Source of the DNA: Exilibacterium tricleocarpae
GTDB taxonomy: Bacteria; Pseudomonadota; Gammaproteobacteria; Pseudomonadales; Cellvibrionaceae
Direction of reading: 5' to 3'
NCBI RefSeq assembly: GCF_007004655.1
Contig: NZ_ML660096.1
Span: forward strand, 215,808 to 279,807
DNA: 64,000 nucleotides
Within the stretch, counting starts at the first letter, position 1. Every line of letters begins with the position of its first letter. Below are positions 45,982 through 54,696 of the stretch, in pieces. The notes beneath the pieces are model-generated. The model worked only from the letters and a program-made list of their open reading frames with translations. It was not told where the DNA came from and did no database searches. A program made the translations under genes and the position numbers.

Positions 45982-48570
45982 ATGAGAGACACCAATAACC
46001 CCACAAACCGGGAGCCGTTGCGGCGGCGCCTTTCACTGGCGGCGGCCGTGGCCGGCGCCACAGCCCTGGCCACCCTGCCGGTAACCGTCAACACTGCCCG
46101 GGCCCAGGCCGGCGGCGACGAATCGGTGCTTGAGGAAGTCACCGTAACCGGCATCCGCGCCGCCACTGCCAACGCGTTGAGCCGCCAGCGCAACGCCGAT
46201 AATCTGGTGTCGGCGCTGTCCACCGACGATATCGGCAATTTCCCGGACCAGAACGTCGCCGAGGCGACCCGCCGCCTGCCCGGCATTTCGGTGGAGAACG
46301 ACCAGGGCGAAGGTCGCTTCGTTATCATTCGCGGTATCGACCCGAATCTGAACACCACCACCATCAACGGCTTCAGCGTACCCTCGCCCCAGCGCGACGG
46401 CCGCCAGGTGGCGCTCGATGTCATTCCATCGGACCTGGTGTCGGCCATCGTCGTCACCAAGCTGCCCACGGCATCGATGGACGGCGATGCCATCGGCGGC
46501 TCAATCGATGTGGAGACCCTGAACCCGCTGGAGCGCGAGGGCCTGTGGTTCAGCTCCCGGGTCGAGGGCGGCTACAGCGACCTCACCGACGATTTCAACC
46601 CCAAGCTGTCGTTTACCGGCGGCACCCAGTCGGATGACGGTCGACTTGGGGTGGCCGGCGCCATCAGTTGGTCGGATCGGGATTTCGGCTCCGACAATAT
46701 TGAAATCGACGGCGGCTTCCGCGATAACGACTCGCCCAGCGAGCCGGAGTTTCGCAACTACACCATTTCCCGCGAGCGGCTCGGTGTCGCCCTCAATGTC
46801 GACTTCCGTGCAGCCGACAATACCCTGTTGTATGTCAAAAGTCTGTACAGCGACTTCGACGACTTCGAAGCCCGCCAGCGCACCGAGTTTGCCATCCGCG
46901 ATGCGGATGCGGTTACCGTCAACAACGGCGTGACCCGCGTCACCGACAATCTGCGGGTCGACCGCGACCAGCGCGCCCGCCGCCAGCGCCAGAAAATTTA
47001 CGCGGTGCAGTCGGGTATAGAGTTGGACCGGGATGTCTGGTCAGTGGATATCGGCCTCGGCTACGCCCGCGCGGAAGAAGATGAAACCGACCGGCTCTCC
47101 ACAGAGTTTCGCCGCACCTTCGGCCAGGCCGACAGTCCGGACTTCCTGTTTGAGTACGACGCCCGCGACCCCAAGCGCCCCCGCATCGGCGGCGCCAATA
47201 GCACCACTCAGGCGCTGCTGCAGTCGGCGCAACTGTTCGAACTGGACGGGCTGGAATACGAAGACAACCGCACCCGCGACGAGGAGTGGGCGGCGCACAT
47301 CGATATCGCCCGGGAGTTGCAAATCGGTGGCAGAAGAAGCGAAATACAATTCGGCGCCAAGGTCAGGCTGCGTGATAAAGACAACGATCAATCCCTGTGG
47401 GCACCCGACGAACTGCCCACCAAAGCTGACGGTTCGCCCTACACCGCCGCCGACTTTGCCCAAAGCGCCGACTACGGACTCGGCGACTTCGGTCCGGCAA
47501 TCGGCGAATCGGCCGTGCGCCGCGAATTCGAAGCAATCGCCCGCAACGGCGAACTGGATGTATTCGAGAGCTTTGCCGCCGACTATGATGCCAGCGAAGA
47601 TATCTACGCCGGCTATGTACAGGCGCTGGTCGAATTCGACCGGGTACGGGTAACCGGCGGGATAAGGGTGGAACGCACAGAGTTCAGCTCCACCGGTTTC
47701 CTGGTGGGCGAGGACCTCACCTCCATTCGCGACGACAATAGCTACACCAACGTGCTGCCAAGTCTGGTAGCGGTGTTCGAACCGCGCGAGGACCTGATTG
47801 TGCGCGCCGGCTACGCCCGCACCCTCTCGCGGCCGCTGGTGGATGCCGCCGTTACCCGCATTGCCATCGACGATGAGGATGCGGATATCGGCAACGCCCA
47901 ACTCGACCCCTTCGTGTCGGACAACCTGGATATCACTATCGAGTATTACCCGGGCCGCTTTTCGGTACTGTCGGCGGGCCTGTTCTATAAAGATATCAGC
48001 GACTTTATCGTCGATCAGGACATTATCGGCACGGCGGCCTTCGCTCCCTTTGCCGACAACCCGGCGTTCGAGGACGTGACCTCGGCAATCCAAGCGCAAA
48101 ACGCGGCCAGCGCCGAGCTGCTGGGTATTGAGCTGAATGCGCAGCACGCCTTCGACAACCTGCCGGCACCGTTCGACGGCTTGATCGTCGCGGCCAACTA
48201 CACCTATAGCGACGGCGAGACCGAACTGGCCGACGGCCGCAAGGTACCGTTGCCGCGACAGTCGGAGAACCTGGCCAGCGCCACCATCGGCTACGAGAAA
48301 GACGGTATCTCCGTGCGCCTGGCGATGGCCTACCGCAGTCGCTACCTGGAGGAACTCGACTCCGAGGGATTTCGCGATCGCTTTGTCGAAAGCCACCTGC
48401 AATATGACCTGACCGCCAAATACGACATCAGCGACCAGCTGCAGATTTATGCGGAGTGGATCAATATCGACGACCGTCCCTACCACGCCACCTTCGACGG
48501 CAAGCGTTACCTGGCACAGATAGAGGAGTACGGTTGGTCGGCAGCGTTCGGGCTCAAGTTTACTTACTGA
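45982..48570 (+). CDS. TonB-dependent receptor (Caulobacter/Xanthomonas type)
   Basis: 862 residues. Signal peptide with arginines (PLRRRLSLAAAVAGATALA), TonB box near SVLEEVTVTG, then a plug domain: VSALSTDDIGNFPDQNVAEATRRLPGIS, RFVIIRGIDPNLNTTTINGF, SMDGDAIGGSIDVETL. The barrel follows, ending KRYLAQIEEYGWSAAFGLKFTY. This is the large receptor class of Caulobacter and Xanthomonas used for carbohydrates and other organic compounds. It is divergent from phoX and shares its promoter region, so it probably brings the locus's substrate across the outer membrane (inference). No iron-uptake genes are near. Confidence 0.9.
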   Translation: MRDTNNPTNREPLRRRLSLAAAVAGATALATLPVTVNTARAQAGGDESVLEEVTVTGIRAATANALSRQRNADNLVSALSTDDIGNFPDQNVAEATRRLPGISVENDQGEGRFVIIRGIDPNLNTTTINGFSVPSPQRDGRQVALDVIPSDLVSAIVVTKLPTASMDGDAIGGSIDVETLNPLEREGLWFSSRVEGGYSDLTDDFNPKLSFTGGTQSDDGRLGVAGAISWSDRDFGSDNIEIDGGFRDNDSPSEPEFRNYTISRERLGVALNVDFRAADNTLLYVKSLYSDFDDFEARQRTEFAIRDADAVTVNNGVTRVTDNLRVDRDQRARRQRQKIYAVQSGIELDRDVWSVDIGLGYARAEEDETDRLSTEFRRTFGQADSPDFLFEYDARDPKRPRIGGANSTTQALLQSAQLFELDGLEYEDNRTRDEEWAAHIDIARELQIGGRRSEIQFGAKVRLRDKDNDQSLWAPDELPTKADGSPYTAADFAQSADYGLGDFGPAIGESAVRREFEAIARNGELDVFESFAADYDASEDIYAGYVQALVEFDRVRVTGGIRVERTEFSSTGFLVGEDLTSIRDDNSYTNVLPSLVAVFEPREDLIVRAGYARTLSRPLVDAAVTRIAIDDEDADIGNAQLDPFVSDNLDITIEYYPGRFSVLSAGLFYKDISDFIVDQDIIGTAAFAPFADNPAFEDVTSAIQAQNAASAELLGIELNAQHAFDNLPAPFDGLIVAANYTYSDGETELADGRKVPLPRQSENLASATIGYEKDGISVRLAMAYRSRYLEELDSEGFRDRFVESHLQYDLTAKYDISDQLQIYAEWINIDDRPYHATFDGKRYLAQIEEYGWSAAFGLKFTY

Positions 48571-48593
48571 CGGCAAACTTCCTGATGTAATTT

Positions 48594-48618
48594 ACGCCGC
48601 TTTGTGCGGCGTTTTTTT
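48594..48618 (+). terminator. Rho-independent terminator of the TonB receptor gene
   Basis: A perfect 7-bp stem, acgccgc/gcggcgt at 48594-48600 and 48606-48612, loop tttgt, followed by a run of T. It lies 24 bases after the receptor stop and just before the convergent EAL-GGDEF gene. Confidence 0.85.
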
Positions 48619-48619
48619 C

Positions 48620-50395
48620 TCAAGCCGTGAGATCCTTGGTGCTCGGCACCCGCCGGCGCGACTCGAACAAAATGTTGCCGCCGCGCTGCTTGGCACTGCG
48701 CTTGGCCTCGGCCAGCAGCAGGGCGACGTCATGATGAGTCCGACAGCGCTCGGGGTCCGGTTGCGCAGCACCGATTGCCAGGGACAGGGGATCGAAGCGG
48801 CGGCGCCGGCCGGATCGGTCCGAGCCCCAGTAACTGCCCGAACCGTCCTCGCCCACCGGATAGAGCCCGCCCGACTCCCTGGCAAAACGCGTGAGTATGG
48901 CGTGGCAGCACTCGCGCCAGTTGGCGCTTCTGAACACCACAATGAAGTCATCGCCACCGACGTGGCCGACAAAATCCCGCCTGCCGTCAACACTCTCTGA
49001 GAGAATCTGGGCCAACAACAATATGGCATCGTCGCCACGGCGATAACCGAAGACATCATTGAATGGTTTGAAGTTATTGATATCGCAATAGGCGACATGA
49101 AACGGTTTGCCGATCAGCAACAGGCGATCGACCCATTCGTAAAGCGGTACGTTGCCCGGCAACTGCGTCAGCGCATTGCAGTGGCGGGCACTGCGCAACT
49201 GGTCGTCAGCGACTTTGCGCAGCAACGTGCGGATTTTACCCACACCGCGATAGCGCCCCCGGGCGGTCACCACGAAATCGATGCCCAGGTTCTGGCGCGG
49301 GTCTTCAGTCACCAGTTTACTGACATCGCGCAGCTCCCGATCGTATTCCACCATAATCGTCTGCGGGCTGATAAAAGACCGAATCGGTTTGTGGGCGTGC
49401 AACTCGTGGGCAAACCGCGAAGCAAACACCGCGAGCAGTTCGTGCCGACAGACAATACCGTAGGGCAGATCACCCTCCACCACCGGCATGCTGTTTAGCG
49501 CCGGGTTGTCGCTGAATATTTTCACCACAGTGCCGGCGTTGGTATCCGGACTCAAGGTGTCACAGGCAACGGCGATATCCCCGACCGTATGGCGAAACGC
49601 ATCGTAACTGCGCGGCACGGCCGACTGTAGCCAGATCCGCACTTTATCGTTCAGTTCACGGCCGGGCGTGGTGGTGGGCCTGGCGACCAGAAAACCCTGC
49701 AGGTGATCGATGCCCAGGGCCAGCAAAGTGTTGAGTTCTTCGATACTCTCGACACCTTCGGCGATAACCTTGTTGCCGGTACGAAAACCGATATCGAGAA
49801 TTGCCCGAACAAATTCCCGCTTTACCGGGTCCTGATCAATGCCGAAGATAAAGTGGCGATCGAGCTTGACAAAGTCGGGGCTCAACTCACTCCAAACCCG
49901 CAGTCCCGAGTAACCCGCCCCCAGGTCGTCCAGCGCGATCCCGAAACCCTGTTTTTGCAGTTGCACTGTGGCTGCGCGCAGCAAATCGGCATCTTTCAGA
50001 GGATGGCGCTCGGTCAACTCAAACACGATGCGTTCCGCATCGAGACCAATCTCCTTGAGCACTTCCTCGATCACATCCGCTTTGCAAACCCCATCGGTAA
50101 AACTCAAGGGCGACATATTCAGAAACAGTTTGCCGGGCAGCTCAAGTTCCATAAAACGCCGGCAGGATACTTCGCGGCAGGCAAATTCCAACGCCGCCAG
50201 CAAACGCGTATCGCGAGCGGCGGCAAAGATCTGTGCGGGGGTGTGGAGAGCGGTGTTTTCCGGGCCGCGTATCAACGCCTCGTAACCGAGGATTTGCGGC
50301 CCCTCCAGGCTGACAACGGGTTGAAACACTGGCGTCAGCCGGCGCTCGGCAATCAGATGTTGTAATTGCTGTTGTGTGGACTCCTGCTGCGACAT
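48620..50395 (-). CDS. c-di-GMP protein with EAL and GGDEF domains
   Basis: 591 residues in the order EAL, a middle region, GGDEF. EAL starts at 39 (YEALIRG), with KLFLNMSPLSF, FELTERHPL and ALDDLGAGYSGLRV. The middle region (about 270-400) looks like CBS repeats (NAGTVVKIFSDNPALNSMPVVEGD, DPRQNLGIDFVVTARGRYRGVG). The diguanylate cyclase has HVGGDDFIVVF, a Gly-Gly-Asp-Asp variant, with a disrupted I-site region. It may act mainly as a phosphodiesterase or a sensor. It has no membrane segment. It is convergent with the TonB receptor gene. Confidence 0.88.
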   Translation of the reverse strand: MSQQESTQQQLQHLIAERRLTPVFQPVVSLEGPQILGYEALIRGPENTALHTPAQIFAAARDTRLLAALEFACREVSCRRFMELELPGKLFLNMSPLSFTDGVCKADVIEEVLKEIGLDAERIVFELTERHPLKDADLLRAATVQLQKQGFGIALDDLGAGYSGLRVWSELSPDFVKLDRHFIFGIDQDPVKREFVRAILDIGFRTGNKVIAEGVESIEELNTLLALGIDHLQGFLVARPTTTPGRELNDKVRIWLQSAVPRSYDAFRHTVGDIAVACDTLSPDTNAGTVVKIFSDNPALNSMPVVEGDLPYGIVCRHELLAVFASRFAHELHAHKPIRSFISPQTIMVEYDRELRDVSKLVTEDPRQNLGIDFVVTARGRYRGVGKIRTLLRKVADDQLRSARHCNALTQLPGNVPLYEWVDRLLLIGKPFHVAYCDINNFKPFNDVFGYRRGDDAILLLAQILSESVDGRRDFVGHVGGDDFIVVFRSANWRECCHAILTRFARESGGLYPVGEDGSGSYWGSDRSGRRRRFDPLSLAIGAAQPDPERCRTHHDVALLLAEAKRSAKQRGGNILFESRRRVPSTKDLTA

Positions 50396-50973
50396 TTATT
50401 TCACTTTATTCGAGCGCACCTTGCGGCGGCGCAGTTTATCGTCAAACTGTTACAGGGGGGTGACCGGCGGGCTATATGATTCTGGAACCCGCTATAGCAT
50501 AGGGTAGCGGCCGACGCCCGTCTACCTCCACATTGATCGGGCCCGAGCTGCCGCGTCCTGCCCGGACCTGACCGAAAGCGCCGGCAACGTCTGAAATTTT
50601 ATAGTTATCAGGAAGTTATAGATATTGCATACGAACAGGCCGCACCTGGCACAACGTCCGTAAAACGGGTCTTACGGCAGGACGCTTATTTGAAATATGG
50701 TCAAAACCGGCACATAATGGCTGCCGGTTTTACACCGCCAGGGGCCGGAGACTGCCCGGGACCGGAACTGCCCGGGGGGAAATCTCCGGTCAAACACCCC
50801 GGGTCAACCAACAGCCGGGGCTCCGGCAGGGCAAGTGTGCCCAAATTTTCTTTATACCCGGTTTCTCCATACCTGGTATCTCCATGCCCGGCTCGGGGCT
50901 CGCCGAGTGCGGCGAGACGACCCCGGGCACACCCGCGCTTCGAGCGAAACCCACAATCCGGATCGAGGAAAAA
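50396..50973. other. Intergenic region between EAL-GGDEF and S9 peptidase genes, with hairpin and short repeat
   Basis: 578 bases between divergent genes, no convincing gene. At 50703-50731 a perfect 10-bp hairpin, aaaaccggca/tgccggtttt, with a 9-base loop is seen. At 50854-50883 two 15-base units (atacccggtttctcc, atacctggtatctcc) differ by two bases. Promoters for both neighbours should be here but are not obvious. Confidence 0.55.
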
Positions 50974-52956
50974 ATGAATATGCGCAAAGCAATGGTATCA
51001 GCGAGTTTACTGTTCGCCGCCTGTTTGAGCCAGGCGACCGAGCAGCACTCCATGAACAACGGCAACCTCATACTGGAAGACATCCCACCGATTCCCGAGC
51101 AGATAGTCACCGACTTGAATCGCTTCCAGAACGTTCGGGCCGCCGGGTTTCGAGGCTGGTCCCAGGGCGATGACGGCCTCTATGTCACCACCCGCTTTGG
51201 CGATGTATCGCAAATTCACCGCATCGACAGTGCCGGTGGCGCACGGCGACAACTCACCTTTTTCCAGGAACCTGTCGGCGCGGTTGAAACACAACCCGAC
51301 GGCGGCCTGCTGGCCTTTACCATGGACGCCGGCGGCAACGAGTATGCGCAGATTTTTCTACTCGATACCGGCAGCGGCGACTACGAGATGATTACCGATG
51401 GCAAGTCCCGCAACGGCGCCCTGCAATGGAGCGGCGACGGCAGCATGCTCGCCTACCAGAGCACGCGCCGCAACGGCCGCTCCAACGATATCTGGATTGC
51501 AACCATCAAACGGGACAACTCGAACAAGTATGCGCACAAACACGCCATTGCAGTGGAGTCGCAGGACGGCAGTTGGTGGGGGCCAAGTGCCTTCGACGCC
51601 AAGGGTGAAAGACTGTTGGTGCAGCAATATATCTCGGCCACTAATTCCCTGGTGCATATAAGGGATCTGCGCGGCAACACACTGACATCAATTGCCGGCG
51701 CGGCGGACACGGGCTCGCGCAACTATGGGGTCGACTTCAACGCGCAAGGCAATGGTGTGTTTCTGCTGACGGACAGATACAGCGATTTTACCCAACTGGT
51801 TTTTGCCGATCTTAAGAGCGGCAAGGAAACTGTCATTACCAAAGATATCAACTGGGATGTCACCGGCGTAACACTCAGCAAAGACAAGTCGCGCGCCGCC
51901 ATGGTGGTCAATGAAGGTGGCATCAGCCGCTTGTATCTGCTCAATACCAAAACCTTCAAATACAGGCCGGTGTCGAACATTCCGACCGGCGTGATCGGCA
52001 GAGTGGCCTTCAATACCAAAGGCAATCAACTCGCCCTGTCTATCAACACGGCGAAAACGCCCACCGATACCTTCGTCCTGCAACTGGGAAGACGGGCAAC
52101 TGCCGCCGGTCAACTGCAGCGCTGGACATACAGCGAAGTGGGCGGACTCAACACCGATGAATTTATTGAGCCGACACTCATTCACTACCCCACCTTCGAC
52201 AAAGTCGGCACCGAGGCCAGGAAAATACCGGCTTTTCTCTACAAACCACAGGGCGATGGCCCGTTTCCGGTGGTGGTGGTTATTCACGGCGGCCCCGAAG
52301 CACAATACCGGCCGCGTTTTAGCAGCACGTTTCAGCTCTGGATGCAAAAACTCGGCGTCGCTGTCATTGCGCCCAATGTGCGCGGATCGAGCGGCTACGG
52401 CAAGGAGTTTGTGGCGCTGGACAACGGCTTTAAACGGGAGGACTCCGTCAAAGACATAGGCGCCCTGCTGGACTGGATCGATACCCGTAAAGACCTGGAC
52501 AGCGGGCGGGTGGCGGTATACGGCGGCAGTTACGGTGGCTATATGGTGCTGGCCAGTGCGGTGCACTACAGCGACCGCCTCAAGGCGGGCGTCAATATCG
52601 TCGGCATCTCCAACTTCGTCACCTTTCTCACCAACACCAAAGACTACCGGCGGGATTTGCGGCGCGTTGAATACGGCGATGAACGGGAGCCGAAAATGCG
52701 CGAGTTTCTGGAGCGCATCAGCCCGAACAACAACGTCGATAAAATCAAGATTCCGCTGTTGGTGGTGCAGGGCCAGAACGATCCCCGGGTACCGGTAACG
52801 GAGGCCGAACAGATCGTGGCATCACTGCGCAACAGTGCGATCGAGACCTGGTATATGAATGCACTGAACGAAGGCCACGGTTATGGGAAAAAAGAAAATC
52901 GCGACGTCTACCAACAGGTGGCGGTGATGTTCCTGCAGACGTTTTTACTGGACTGA
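50974..52956 (+). CDS. Secreted S9-family prolyl oligopeptidase-like peptidase
   Basis: 660 residues from ATG 50974 with cgagga upstream; a longer frame starts at 50884 but lacks a signal. Signal peptide MNMRKAMVSASLLFAACLSQA. An N-terminal beta-propeller with PD40-type repeats (SRNGALQWSGDGSMLAYQS) precedes the alpha/beta-hydrolase domain from about residue 410. The triad is visible: Ser in YGGSYGGYMV, Asp in QGQNDPRVPVTEA, His in NEGHGYGK. It cleaves peptides, often after proline or in dipeptides, in the periplasm. The final base of its stop overlaps the next start (TGATG). Confidence 0.9.
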   Translation: MNMRKAMVSASLLFAACLSQATEQHSMNNGNLILEDIPPIPEQIVTDLNRFQNVRAAGFRGWSQGDDGLYVTTRFGDVSQIHRIDSAGGARRQLTFFQEPVGAVETQPDGGLLAFTMDAGGNEYAQIFLLDTGSGDYEMITDGKSRNGALQWSGDGSMLAYQSTRRNGRSNDIWIATIKRDNSNKYAHKHAIAVESQDGSWWGPSAFDAKGERLLVQQYISATNSLVHIRDLRGNTLTSIAGAADTGSRNYGVDFNAQGNGVFLLTDRYSDFTQLVFADLKSGKETVITKDINWDVTGVTLSKDKSRAAMVVNEGGISRLYLLNTKTFKYRPVSNIPTGVIGRVAFNTKGNQLALSINTAKTPTDTFVLQLGRRATAAGQLQRWTYSEVGGLNTDEFIEPTLIHYPTFDKVGTEARKIPAFLYKPQGDGPFPVVVVIHGGPEAQYRPRFSSTFQLWMQKLGVAVIAPNVRGSSGYGKEFVALDNGFKREDSVKDIGALLDWIDTRKDLDSGRVAVYGGSYGGYMVLASAVHYSDRLKAGVNIVGISNFVTFLTNTKDYRRDLRRVEYGDEREPKMREFLERISPNNNVDKIKIPLLVVQGQNDPRVPVTEAEQIVASLRNSAIETWYMNALNEGHGYGKKENRDVYQQVAVMFLQTFLLD

Positions 52957-54638
52957 TGCTGCCACCGCCAAAAGTCATTCTCTTCGACTGGCACGGCACC
53001 CTGGTCGATACCCTGGATGCCATGTATCGCACCATGGAGGAGATGCTGCCGCAACTGGAAGAACTGGACCTGGTGCGGCGGCTGCAGCCCGAAACCCGCT
53101 GCGCCGACCCGGACGATGCCAAGCTGGTGCGCTACATTCGCATTTTCCGACGCCTGCACCCGCGCATCCTGGCAGAGCGGCGGGTGTCGCGCACCGAGAT
53201 TTTCAATGCCATTTTTGCCGGTGACCCGGAGGCCAGGCGTATCGCCCACGACGCCTACAACCGCTGCTACCGCGGCCACTATGGCGACGTCAAACCTTTT
53301 CAGGAAGGGATTTACGATTACCTGCTGACGTTACACAAACTGGGCATCCAGCTCGGTGTCGCCACCAATCGCAGCCGCGAATTTCTCGAACACGAATTGC
53401 GGCAGGTGGATGGGGGACGCTGGGCGGCGCTGCTGCCGGTACGGGTCAGTGCCGACGATGTCGCCCGCTATAAGCCCGCTCCGGATGTTATTCACCAGGC
53501 GTTAAAACTACTGGACACAGCGGCCGGCCCCGCCGTGTGGTACCTGGGCGACAGTCAAACAGATATGCTGACCGCCCACAATGCCGGTGTCACGCCGGTG
53601 TTCTACAACGGCGCCCATTGGGATGAGCGCTGGATCGACCGGCTGCGCAGCAAGCGGGAACCAACGCCCGAAGCGCCGGCCGCGGTGGTGAACGGTTTCG
53701 ATCAACTACTCGATCAACTCGAGGGGCTGGAAACCCGCGGCAAGGCGCAGTTCGCCGTGCGCTTGCGGAATAATCGCCCGCCCGCTTATCCGCCCCGGGC
53801 AGCACCGCCGCCGCGAATCGAGCCCGACTGGCACCCGTCCCTGGCTCAACTGACCGCGCCCGCGCTGATTTTGTTTGACTGGCATGCCACCCTGGTCGAT
53901 ACGCTGGATGCGATGTATCACGCGGTGGACGATATGTTGCCGGAAATCGAGACCCTGGGTCTGGTCGAGCGCTTGCTGCCGGCGGCAGAGAGTAAATCGC
54001 CGGAAGATGCCAAACTGGTGGAACACGTGCGCCACTACCGCCAGCTTCACCCGCGCATCAAGATCGATCGCAAAATCTCCCGCACGGATATTTTCGAAGT
54101 GTTGTTCGGCGACGACCAGCAAGCCAAGCAGATAGCGCACCGGGCCTTTAACCGCCACTACCGCAAGCACTACGGCACTGTACTGCCATTTGAGCCACAA
54201 GTGCGCAACATGCTGCAAGGTCTGCGCGATCTGGGACTGGTACTCGGCGTTATCACCAATCGCGACCGGGAGTTTTTCGAGCACGAACTGGCCGCAGTGG
54301 AAGGCACCGGTTGGAGCGAACTGTTTGACACTGAAGTGTGCGGTGACGACACGCCGCAACGCAAGCCCCACCCGGACCAACTGCAACTGGCCACCCGCAC
54401 ACTGGGCTTTAACACCGGACCGCAAGTCTGGTACGTGGGCGACAGCACCACCGACACCATCGCTGCCAAACGCGCCGGCGTGACCAGCGTTTTTTTTAAC
54501 GGTGCCCAGTGGGATCAACCCTGGCTTGAGAAAATTTTCCCGGGCAGCACCCACCACCCTCATCAACCCGATGTGGTGGTCAATGACTTCTCGGAGTTTT
54601 GGGCGCTGGTGCTGTGTCTATTACCGGCAAGGAAATAA
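52956..54638 (+). CDS. Tandem HAD-superfamily protein, two copies in one chain
   Basis: 560 residues made of two similar HAD domains of about 240 residues (1-235 and 300-545), with a Pro/Arg-rich linker (PPAYPPRAAPPP). Copy 1 has VILFDWHGTLVDTLDAMY at 7-24, T137 in ATNRSRE, K173 in RYKPAPD and GDSQTD near 199. Copy 2 has ILFDWHATLVDTLDAMY at 305-321, ITNRDRE, RKPHPDQ and GDSTTD. In both, the second Asp of the DxD motif is His, which is unusual: that residue is the general acid in most HAD phosphatases, and phosphonatases have Ala there. The start overlaps the S9 gene stop by one base, so coupling is likely. Substrate unknown; cytoplasmic. Confidence 0.85.
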   Translation: MLPPPKVILFDWHGTLVDTLDAMYRTMEEMLPQLEELDLVRRLQPETRCADPDDAKLVRYIRIFRRLHPRILAERRVSRTEIFNAIFAGDPEARRIAHDAYNRCYRGHYGDVKPFQEGIYDYLLTLHKLGIQLGVATNRSREFLEHELRQVDGGRWAALLPVRVSADDVARYKPAPDVIHQALKLLDTAAGPAVWYLGDSQTDMLTAHNAGVTPVFYNGAHWDERWIDRLRSKREPTPEAPAAVVNGFDQLLDQLEGLETRGKAQFAVRLRNNRPPAYPPRAAPPPRIEPDWHPSLAQLTAPALILFDWHATLVDTLDAMYHAVDDMLPEIETLGLVERLLPAAESKSPEDAKLVEHVRHYRQLHPRIKIDRKISRTDIFEVLFGDDQQAKQIAHRAFNRHYRKHYGTVLPFEPQVRNMLQGLRDLGLVLGVITNRDREFFEHELAAVEGTGWSELFDTEVCGDDTPQRKPHPDQLQLATRTLGFNTGPQVWYVGDSTTDTIAAKRAGVTSVFFNGAQWDQPWLEKIFPGSTHHPHQPDVVVNDFSEFWALVLCLLPARK

Positions 54639-54645
54639 TTGCCTT

Positions 54646-54679
54646 GGGGCCGTTAACCGTGTTTGCGTTAACGGGCCCC
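54646..54679. terminator. Hairpin between convergent genes
   Basis: ggggccgttaac and gttaacgggcccc form a stem of 12 base pairs with a one-base bulge and a 9-base loop. It lies between the HAD gene (+) and the lipoprotein gene (-). A clear U-run is lacking, so termination may depend on other factors. Confidence 0.5.
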
Positions 54680-54696
54680 GACCTGCAATAAAGAAA

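Noticed and set aside
47041..48576. 511-codon frame opposite the TonB receptor at 45982
   Set aside because: Antisense of the barrel region, no recognisable motif.
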